From: Methylophilus sp. 14
Lineage (GTDB): Bacteria > Pseudomonadota > Gammaproteobacteria > Burkholderiales > Methylophilaceae
DNA: 64,000 bases
Reading direction: 5' to 3'
NCBI RefSeq assembly: GCF_015354345.1
Contig: NZ_JADKYS010000003.1
Span: forward strand, 216,856-280,855
Notes under the pieces: generated by a model
The model's database searches: none
What the model was told of the DNA's origin: nothing
Seen by the model: the letters and a program-made list of their open reading frames with translations, nothing else
In this document: one piece after another, positions 57,959-64,000 of the stretch
Numbering within the stretch: the first letter of the stretch is position 1
Layout of the letters: each line of letters opens with the position of its first letter
Made by a program: the position numbers and the translations under genes

Positions 57959-58108
57959 AACGCTTTTACGACGCTTATAAGCGTTAAATGTAGCGTTAAT
58001 AATTTTTAGGGCAGGGCATTAACGCTTATATGACGCTTATAAGCGTTAATGAAGGAAATTGATAAAAAAACAGCTAAATTCTCGATACTTTGACGCTTAT
58101 ACGACGCC
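57959..58108. repeat. Cluster of palindromic repeats at the broken hsdM end
   Basis: Two copies of a 29-base unit (57959-57987 and 58021-58049, 27 of 29 identical), each containing the perfect palindrome ACGCTTATAAGCGT, and a third partial copy (58091-58108, TGACGCTTATACGACGCC). They begin 25 bases from the hsdM breakpoint. They look like protein-binding sites at an element end (integrase arm sites, transposon terminus or iterons). Too few and too irregular for CRISPR. Confidence 0.7.
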
Positions 58109-58239
58109 AATAATAATTTTTCGTTAAGGGATTGAAAGAGAGTGTTTCAACTATTTATATTCCATGCGGATTGCAGAGTGATTTTAGAAAGTGAATCACC
58201 AGGTAACGCTCCTTTTAAAAATTGACATCTTTTGAGGAG

Positions 58240-58924
58240 TTTGTGTATATTTAAATCTCAGAGGAACAGTTCACCCTGACGAACTAGTGCACAGCTTATG
58301 CGCTAAATAAATAAGAGCATTTCAAAATCTGCTGTTTGTACATAAAAGACAGCTTTCATTCTTGGCTCCTAGTTGCTGAGTCTGAAGAATCCAGCAATAC
58401 CTCGTAATCATTTGATTACCACCATGGACATCAATCGTCCAAAAAAACCTTCGGCTTAGTACTCAGGAAAGGCCGACTCCCATGCTAACGACTGATAGCA
58501 ATTCAAATCTCAAACCACACTCACGAACCAGGGCATCGCTTTATTGCGTATGACTGGCTTACACAGGACTGCCTTATAAAAAACTAGGCAACAACGCTAG
58601 GTTGTTTAAGCATGTGTACGAAGATGTAATGCTAGTCCCTGCTTGGTAGCAGAGCGGGAGGGCGATTAGCTGTGTGGAAGTTAATTTATGGTTGTTTTCC
58701 AAGTTTTGTCGATAAAAACTTGCGAAGCTCACTCAACGCTGTGTTGGGTGCCTGGATGAATTGTAATTGGTACATCCGGAATCGCATTGCGTCAGAAATG
58801 GCAGATGTGATTGCAAGCCAGATCCTTACGTAAACGCTTATTGCCCAACCGAGATGGTGGTTAAACCATCGGTGTCCTCACAGGACATCAACGCTAACTA
58901 AGATTAAATAATTAGAGGTGGTAT
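58240..58924 (+). other. Long structured non-coding region before the second integrase
   Basis: About 680 bases without a credible frame but dense in hairpins read on the plus strand: AGTTC/GAACT (58268-58285), GCTGT/ACAGC (near 58340), TTGCTG/CAGCAA, GTAATC/GATTAC (near 58405), GGAC/GTCC, TGCCT/AGGCA, AGCAT/ATGCT, TCCCTGC/GCAG..GGGA (near 58640), CAAGTTTT/AAAACTTG (8 bp, near 58700), GGATG/CATCC, GATGGT/ACCATC and TGTCCT/AGGACA (near 58880). They are spread evenly up to the ribosome site GAGGTG before 58925. Suggests a large structured RNA or leader. No match to group I or II introns was seen. Confidence 0.55.
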
Positions 58925-60097
58925 ATGTCGGAATTACATCAAATGAAAAACATGTCAGTGCCAGTCCGTGTAAAAGCGGGTAGTAAACGTCGTTATGGAT
59001 GGCAGTCCGAGATTCAGGCAATTGTTGAAAGCAGTAATCACATGTCTGTGAACGGAGATCGTCGAGTCGGTAGGCTCACAAAGCAATCAAGAATCCAGAA
59101 GCTTTATCAAGGATTTCATGAGTTGATTGAATTGGGCTACAAGATTCAAAATCCGCGAAACTTCAATGAAAAGCATATGCATGCTTTAGCGAAGTATTGG
59201 GAAAATAAGGGGCTCAGTGCGTCTACTATCCAGAACAGAATTTCTGTTTTCCGTACTTTCGCGGAATGGATTGGTAAGGAGGGCATGATTAAAGAGAGTG
59301 CAGCATATGTGAGTGACTCGAGTAGTGTGAAGCGAAGCCAGGTCGCTAAGCGAGACATGTCCTGGACAGCTGCCGGCTTTGATATTGTTGCGAAGCTGCA
59401 AGAGATTGAAGCCTACTCGAAACACGCTGCAGCACAGTTACTGATGATCAATGCGTTCGGCTTAAGACGCATGGAGGTGTTGAGCTTTAAGCCAAACAGA
59501 AATTGGGAGTCCGTTCCGGGCACTATGTATGGTGCTATCCGAGTGCGTGATGGTACAAAGGGGGGCAGGGAGAGAATTATCGTTGTCAGCACAGAAGCCC
59601 AGATTAATGCACTGAACTACGCTAGGCAGGTTGTCGGGTCTAAGCCATCTTCTACGCTTGGATTTCCATATATGACATTGGAGCAGTCATGCAAGCATTA
59701 CAACTATGTGCTGAGTAAATTTGGGTTGACTAAAAAAGAGTTGGGCGTAACTGGCCACGGGTTACGCCACCAGTATGCTAACAACAGATTCGAAGAGCTT
59801 TCGGGTATGGATTCACCAGTTCGTGCAAAGACATTGCAGGCAGCTAATACAAAGGAGGCAGAGGAGATCATTCAATATGCGAAGTCCAGGGTGAGTGAAG
59901 AACTAGGGCATACCAGGACAACGATCACTGCTGCCTATATTGGAAACGACCGTTACCTGAAGAAACAACAGGAGGAACAGAAGGCCAGGGAAAATCCTGT
60001 ACCACTTGAGACACAAAGTCCTGTCAAGACATCCAACTTAGTTAGGACTATAAGGAAAAGTCGTAGGGGCCTACTCGGATTTTTGGGTGGTGATTGA
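58925..60097 (+). CDS. Second tyrosine recombinase (prophage-type integrase with SAM-like N-terminal domain)
   Basis: 390 residues, unrelated to the integrase at 55075 outside the catalytic motifs. N-terminal ~150 residues form the SAM-like core-binding domain (HALAKYWENKGLSASTIQNRISVFRTFAEW in two parts), followed by a catalytic domain with GLRRMEVL (Arg), HGLRHQYANNRF (His, Arg), GHTRTTIT and AAYIGN (His, Tyr). Resembles the Integrase_1 group of proteobacterial elements. The basic C-terminal tail is unusual. It follows the structured region directly. Confidence 0.9.
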   Translation: MSELHQMKNMSVPVRVKAGSKRRYGWQSEIQAIVESSNHMSVNGDRRVGRLTKQSRIQKLYQGFHELIELGYKIQNPRNFNEKHMHALAKYWENKGLSASTIQNRISVFRTFAEWIGKEGMIKESAAYVSDSSSVKRSQVAKRDMSWTAAGFDIVAKLQEIEAYSKHAAAQLLMINAFGLRRMEVLSFKPNRNWESVPGTMYGAIRVRDGTKGGRERIIVVSTEAQINALNYARQVVGSKPSSTLGFPYMTLEQSCKHYNYVLSKFGLTKKELGVTGHGLRHQYANNRFEELSGMDSPVRAKTLQAANTKEAEEIIQYAKSRVSEELGHTRTTITAAYIGNDRYLKKQQEEQKARENPVPLETQSPVKTSNLVRTIRKSRRGLLGFLGGD

Positions 60098-60103
60098 TAC
60101 TGT

Positions 60104-60142
60104 GGTCAAACAGCAATCTTGTTTGACCCATCTTGTTTTTTT
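60104..60142. terminator. Weak terminator between the second integrase and the PRTase operon
   Basis: Stem GGTCAAACA/TGTTTGACC with a seven-base loop; a T-run follows after seven bases. It sits between converging genes. Confidence 0.5.
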
Positions 60143-60160
60143 AGACGTTGAAAAAATTAG

Positions 60161-61297
60161 CTAGATAATTTGTTGAAGTTTGTTTTTTGCGGATTGGTCG
60201 TTATATCCAGTCATGAGCGAAATATTCTTGATTACGAAGTCAGATTTTGTAACAGGTGAGTAGGGGTCGCTGTTGATCTCTATTTCATAACTCCTCATTT
60301 GGTTGCCGAATTTCCCCAAAGCAATACATGTTACATGCGAAGCACCTGCCTTCTTTAAGAAGGCAGAAGCCACGCCAAAAGAAACTCCATAAGTTGTGCA
60401 GTCATCTATTAAAATAATGTGTTTGCCCTTTAGGCGCTTGTTTTCGGCGTAATATGGATTCAAATGTAAGGTTGTAATTTGGTTTGATGGATCAGTGCGA
60501 TCGCCGCCTTCACCTTTGGATCGTTTATGTGACTTCGAGTGTCTTATAAATAAAGGTTCGCCTGCTTTAGCATTTCTAACTCGAGAAACTGTAGTTCTGA
60601 GTCTATGAGTAAATTCACTAAGTATCTCATTGTCGTCATTTTGACTACTCGATGATGGATAAACACCCCATACCAAATCTTCAATTTTATGGGTACCATC
60701 TTTAAGTAATGAGCGAGCGCATATGGATAGGAGCGCGTTTAAGTCTGCACCACCACCTTTTACTGCTTGCGTCAACCTTTGGGCAAGATCCTGTTGAATG
60801 GCAGCCTGATTCATACCAGACAAGTCAGTTAATGCATTAACGGTGTAATTAATTGATTTCCCAGAATACCACCACTTACCGAGCCATGATTTAGATAGTT
60901 CAATGACTTCTGAAAGCTGCATATAATCATCAACACGTATGCCTAGGCTTGCAACTTGTTTATCATTTGACCATCCAGCCGCAATTAGAACGGCGCCGCC
61001 ATTCTTTCCCATTTGAACATCAACATCCTTTGTTGCCAAAACCAAAACATCAGATGCCTCTAATTTAAACTTTTCTGCATTAATTGCTACGATATCACCT
61101 GTTTGTCTGCCAGTATTTTTAATGAATTGTACTTTAGAGTCAGAGAAGAGATCACTAAACCACGCAGGCTCGTCGTGATTAGAAATGATACCAACAGGAT
61201 TCCCATCACTTCTAAGTTGTTTTAAAACATTAATTATATTTGGATCCGGTTTATTGTTTTTTAAGACGGCATCAGGAGAGGTCATTAAAATCAGCAT
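60161..61297 (-). CDS. HAD-like domain fused to a phosphoribosyltransferase domain
   Basis: 378 residues. The N-terminal ~125 resemble a HAD hydrolase fold (VGIISNHDEPAWFSDLF as motif II region, late DVDVQMGKNGG), but the DxDx nucleophile motif expected in LILMTSPDAVL is missing, so phosphatase activity is doubtful. A middle helical part follows, then a C-terminal PRTase fold with the PRPP loop HIILIDDCTTYGVSFGVASA. Last gene of the three-gene operon; AAGGA precedes the ATG, 15 bases after the second gene. Possibly binds or modifies nucleotides. Confidence 0.75.
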   Translation of the reverse strand: MLILMTSPDAVLKNNKPDPNIINVLKQLRSDGNPVGIISNHDEPAWFSDLFSDSKVQFIKNTGRQTGDIVAINAEKFKLEASDVLVLATKDVDVQMGKNGGAVLIAAGWSNDKQVASLGIRVDDYMQLSEVIELSKSWLGKWWYSGKSINYTVNALTDLSGMNQAAIQQDLAQRLTQAVKGGGADLNALLSICARSLLKDGTHKIEDLVWGVYPSSSSQNDDNEILSEFTHRLRTTVSRVRNAKAGEPLFIRHSKSHKRSKGEGGDRTDPSNQITTLHLNPYYAENKRLKGKHIILIDDCTTYGVSFGVASAFLKKAGASHVTCIALGKFGNQMRSYEIEINSDPYSPVTKSDFVIKNISLMTGYNDQSAKNKLQQII

Positions 61298-61312
61298 AAA
61301 GTTTTCCTTGTT

Positions 61313-61954
61313 TTATAAGCAATCGCTGAAATCAAAATCAACTGCTTTCGGTACTCGCCTTGCTATAAACATTCCATAAATAGATACATCCGGAAAACGT
61401 CTACTTAATACTGCTTTCATTGCTTTAAAATGACAACCTGTTGTTAGAACATCATCCAAAATAATTATTGTTGTTGGTGTAGGATCTGTGAGACGTTCAT
61501 CTATCACATAGTTTGAAATTAGATTATGGGGCGCTGGGCGCGATGTTGAAAGGTGTGCAGGCTCCGTAGAATCCCGTTGCGTAACCAACTCCCTAACCTC
61601 TAAGTTGTTACTATTACACATTAAATATGCCATTCTTTGAACTCTATCGTCGTACATGGGGTGATCGATTGTTTTAGAAGGCGGAACCGGGACTAATGTG
61701 ATGTGGGATTCTGGATTAATAGCAGACCTAAGGATCGAGGCAGATTCTATAATTGCCTTTTCTTTGTATTGCCATTGAGATGTACCACGCTTATCAACGC
61801 TTTTTTTGAAGTTGAAAATTAGCTGATTGGTTTTACTAAAAGCATGGTTTTCACCCGCTGTGTAATCTCCAGCGTAATAACAGATGTCACTGCCGTCTAG
61901 ATAAGAGTGGTCAGGTAGTGTTAAAGCATCGATTTGAAGGACTCTGTTAGACAA
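61313..61954 (-). CDS. ComF-like phosphoribosyltransferase
   Basis: 213 residues. HITLVPVPPSKTIDHP, the R..R (VQRMAYLM) region and the PRPP-binding IIILDDVLTTGCHFKAMKA place it with ComF-type phosphoribosyltransferases, though the N-terminal zinc finger of ComF is absent. The start is a TTG whose first bases overlap the dprA-like stop (TTGTCTAA), with AGG upstream; no ATG is available nearby. Middle gene of the operon. Confidence 0.82.
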   Translation of the reverse strand: MSNRVLQIDALTLPDHSYLDGSDICYYAGDYTAGENHAFSKTNQLIFNFKKSVDKRGTSQWQYKEKAIIESASILRSAINPESHITLVPVPPSKTIDHPMYDDRVQRMAYLMCNSNNLEVRELVTQRDSTEPAHLSTSRPAPHNLISNYVIDERLTDPTPTTIIILDDVLTTGCHFKAMKAVLSRRFPDVSIYGMFIARRVPKAVDFDFSDCL

Positions 61955-62834
61955 AGTGTGCCTGTATATCTTCTATACTACGCACACGTATTGCTCCAAG
62001 CTTTTCATAGCGTGCTGGCCATGATAGATCTTTATTATGGAAGCAATTATCTAATATGAAAAGCTTTCTGCCTTGATGCAAAGCAGCTCTGGCTTGTGTA
62101 AGTGTTCCTGATGTATCGCTAGCCTCCACAATGACAGTTGCGTCTGCAACTGCGGACATTGTCGCATTTCGTTCAGGGAAAAATATCCGGTTGTATCTAT
62201 AGTCTTGTTTTGAATATCTAAGGATTGGTACTTGGCTTATGAGTAAATAGTTATTCGCTATTAAATCTTGAAGATCTTTATTCTCTTTGGGATAGTACTC
62301 TGTGATTGGTGTACCAATAACAGCTATAGTTTTCCCCCCCATTCTAATTGCCATCATATGTGCGGTAGTATCAACTCCCTCTGCAAGGCCTGACACAATA
62401 GTAAAGTCACTTTCTACTAATTGCTTAACTAGCCGTTTGGTTCTATGAATACCCTCTTCAGATGGTTTTCTTGAACCAACAACCGCAATACGTTTAGGAG
62501 CGTCAATTAAATCCCACCAGCCTCTGTAATATAAAAGCTCTACAGGATATGCTGCATCTCTTAACCGTTGAGGGTAGTCATTTGAGCCATTTAGACGGAT
62601 GCCAAAATCATGTATATTTGACTTTGATAAACTCTCCATAATGTTGCCAAACGCATCTAAAATTTCATCCTCTGTGACTAATTCCGAAGGAATTGCACCA
62701 GGACTATTTTTGAAGCACTCAGCAACCGTCTTAAAGCTTGCATTATCATGAACCCAGAGTGCCTCATAGGCAGCCATTTCGCGTGAAGGCGATATGGCAG
62801 ATTTCTGCAAGATTGAGTCTGAAATATTATTCAT
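61947..62834 (-). CDS. DprA/Smf-like (SLOG-fold) protein
   Basis: 295 residues. The N-terminal ~110 are not a standard HhH domain; the Rossmann core has VVGSRKPSEEGIHR, IVSGLAEGVDTTAHMMAI, FPERNATMSAVAD and ASDTSGTLTQARAALHQGR, each matching DprA. The C-terminal winged helix of housekeeping DprA is missing. In transformation DprA loads RecA on single strands, but stand-alone SLOG proteins in defence islands are thought to sense nucleotide signals. First gene of the operon with two PRTases. Confidence 0.85.
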   Translation of the reverse strand: MNNISDSILQKSAISPSREMAAYEALWVHDNASFKTVAECFKNSPGAIPSELVTEDEILDAFGNIMESLSKSNIHDFGIRLNGSNDYPQRLRDAAYPVELLYYRGWWDLIDAPKRIAVVGSRKPSEEGIHRTKRLVKQLVESDFTIVSGLAEGVDTTAHMMAIRMGGKTIAVIGTPITEYYPKENKDLQDLIANNYLLISQVPILRYSKQDYRYNRIFFPERNATMSAVADATVIVEASDTSGTLTQARAALHQGRKLFILDNCFHNKDLSWPARYEKLGAIRVRSIEDIQAHFV

Positions 62835-63236
62835 TGTTTAATTATTTATCACTCAACACTTAACGAAAGACCTTTAAATTACCACTTAGTACTAGAGTTA
62901 ATATTACCATTTACCAGCTCTCTGGCATATATCGTTGAAGTTACAGTTATTGACAGTGCTGCAAGTAATCCTAAGAACCCAACCTCCTATTTTTTTCAAA
63001 AATCACCTGGTCATAATCGGGGGAGTCTTCATTTTTCTTCATCGGAATCGGTTTCCACTGATTCAGCCCCTCAAAATTCGGTTGATTATTTGTTTTTTAA
63101 GTCCATATTTGCATTCTGGTGAGTACAGTTACGTTTCCTGCCTCTAATCCTGTGATTTAGTAACCTTTTGGCTCACGATAGTGGTTAGCCTCCGGTAGTT
63201 AGTAATAGGTGCTATCTGGTAATTAATACACATCAA
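62835..63236. other. Intergenic region of the island
   Basis: 402 bases, AT-rich, between the DprA-like gene and the AbiC-like gene, both on the minus strand. It must carry the promoter of the DprA operon. A 70-codon frame at 62935-63147 on the plus strand has no ribosome site and no recognisable features, so I do not call it. No hairpins of note. Confidence 0.5.
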
Positions 63237-64000
63237 TTAACGAGTAGAAAGGGGCTTGTATGTTGTTTTGGGGGCTCCGCCAGCTGCTTTCTGTGCACGA
63301 AATGCTAATTTAATTTTTGCTGCTGACATGGGAATACTCGGGGGTGTTTCACGCAATGTTAAATCCTGATTCCAATACTCTTTGTACATCTGGCGATGTA
63401 GTAAATGAATTTGAGAGCGAGATATGCGATCCAAAAATCCTGTTGAGGCCATAAGTTCTCGTAGTCTAACTCTGCTAGGATGAGAGAGAGCTACAAGGAA
63501 AAAATATCTACATTCTATGAAGGTAATTTGAGAGAAAACTAAATCTTTGTATGCTGTAATCAAAAGGTGATTGGGCGCACCGCGCAACATATGCTCTAAA
63601 AGTACTTCGAAAGTGTCTACCAGTCTAGCTTGGAGATGTATTTCTGTAGCAACAATTTTGAAGTTTCTATAGTGTAGGTAATCAATACGTTGCCGATCGG
63701 AATCTTGGAGTCTGCCTTTATCCCACTTACCTTGCAAGTCTCTGGGCATACAATTCACACCATCGTCAAGCAGACCGGCATCAACTCTGTCTAAAGCCTT
63801 ACGGAGGACCGACCGTCCAATCGTCTCTCCAACCTGTACCTCAGAAAGAGTCTGGCGGTATATGTCTAACAACTTAAATAGAATTTCTTCGTAACGTCCT
63901 TTTTCTTCGTTTTTACGACTATGGTTTATCGACTTTTCTTGAGACCGAATTTGTCTTTGTTGTAGCAATAACGTAATGATTAAGCCGCCAAATCCCAATG
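63237..64000 (-). CDS. AbiC-like abortive infection protein (5' end outside window)
   Basis: At least 254 residues; the frame is open at the window edge. The N-terminus visible here is a hydrophobic helix (GFGGLIITLLLQQRQI) followed by a long helical domain with YEEILFKLLDIYRQTL and HYRNFKIVATEIHLQARLVDTFEVLLEHML, which resembles the putative phage abortive infection (putAbiC) family. Membrane anchoring with a cytoplasmic effector is typical. Supports a defence role for the island. Family call is from pattern memory. Confidence 0.6.
   Translation of the reverse strand, partial: LGFGGLIITLLLQQRQIRSQEKSINHSRKNEEKGRYEEILFKLLDIYRQTLSEVQVGETIGRSVLRKALDRVDAGLLDDGVNCMPRDLQGKWDKGRLQDSDRQRIDYLHYRNFKIVATEIHLQARLVDTFEVLLEHMLRGAPNHLLITAYKDLVFSQITFIECRYFFLVALSHPSRVRLRELMASTGFLDRISRSQIHLLHRQMYKEYWNQDLTLRETPPSIPMSAAKIKLAFRAQKAAGGAPKTTYKPLSTR

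Larger units (their letters stand above)
54902..64000. mobile_element. Genomic island at the 3' end of ssrA (right end outside window)
   Basis: Starts at tmRNA, holds two different tyrosine integrases, an AlpA-like regulator, a broken hsdM, repeats, structured non-coding DNA, a DprA/PRTase operon and an AbiC-like gene, with AT-rich codon use unlike the core genes. No second copy of the tmRNA 3' end is present before 64000, so the far attachment site must be outside. The order suggests at least two nested or adjacent insertions, with a seam near 57935. Confidence 0.7.

Noticed and set aside
57959..58108. CRISPR array
   Set aside because: Only two full repeats and one partial copy, each itself palindromic, unequal spacing and no cas genes nearby.
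58240..58924. Group I or group II intron
   Set aside because: No group II 5' end or domain V pattern, no group I core elements, and no intron-encoded protein; hairpins instead run straight to an integrase start.
61947..62834. Housekeeping competence gene dprA
   Set aside because: Lacks the winged-helix end, lies in a mobile island in an operon with PRTases, and has an unusual N-terminal part; a specialised homolog is more likely.
62935..63147. 70-codon plus-strand frame in the island
   Set aside because: No ribosome site, low-complexity Phe/Leu/Ile content typical of AT-rich non-coding DNA.

Overview
The window looks like chromosome of a motile methylotrophic betaproteobacterium, most likely Methylophilaceae (Methylophilus-like). 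The reasons are a betaproteobacterial gene order (zipA-ligA; tyrA-aroA-cmk-rpsA-ihfB-lapB), flagellar control by FlhDC, a tmRNA tag ANDETYALAA, and a homolog of formaldehyde-activating enzyme (Fae). The family assignment is inference from gene content; no database was searched.

Layout. 1-6231: end of zipA, ligA, a secreted TPR protein, a GFA-fold protein, the periplasmic methionine sulfoxide repair pair msrPQ and a DoxX protein. 6232-8748: a structured leader and a GAF-GGDEF-EAL protein. 8753-16603 (minus strand): a tightly packed flagellar operon flhB-flhA-flhF-flhG-fliA-motC-motD. 17215-18151: the master regulator flhDC, then a membrane-anchored methyltransferase and a PAS-PAS-GGDEF-EAL protein. 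21515-44253 (plus strand): motAB and a large chemotaxis cluster, namely a CheZ-like protein, cheY, cheA, cheW, four chemoreceptors, a small secreted protein, a Fae homolog, cheR, cheD, cheB, a second cheY and cheZ. 44301-46309 (minus): DUF779 protein and aldehyde dehydrogenase, followed by tRNA-Ser(GGA). 46781-54455: mostly housekeeping genes on the minus strand (comEA-like, pyrF, lapB, ihfB, rpsA, cmk, aroA, tyrA), with one DUF2061 gene on the plus strand.

54537-54901 is tmRNA (ssrA). Directly behind it starts an AT-richer genomic island that runs off the window end: a P4-type integrase, an AlpA-like regulator, a hypothetical protein, a decapitated type I methyltransferase (hsdM), a cluster of palindromic repeats, about 0.7 kb of strongly structured non-coding DNA, a second, unrelated tyrosine integrase, a three-gene operon encoding a DprA-like protein, a phosphoribosyltransferase and a HAD-like/phosphoribosyltransferase fusion, and a partial AbiC-like abortive infection protein.

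How the parts fit. Everything needed for swimming control is present except the structural flagellar genes: FlhDC and FliA for transcription, FlhF/FlhG for placement, FlhA/FlhB for export, two stator pairs (MotAB, MotCD), and a full sensory pathway with adaptation (CheR, CheB, CheD), three receptors carrying a C-terminal DWEEF tether, and two CheY with two CheZ-like phosphatases. The Fae homolog between a receptor gene and cheR suggests a link between C1 metabolism and taxis. The island carries probable defence cargo; the DprA/PRTase/HAD operon and the structured region before the second integrase are the most likely new biology.
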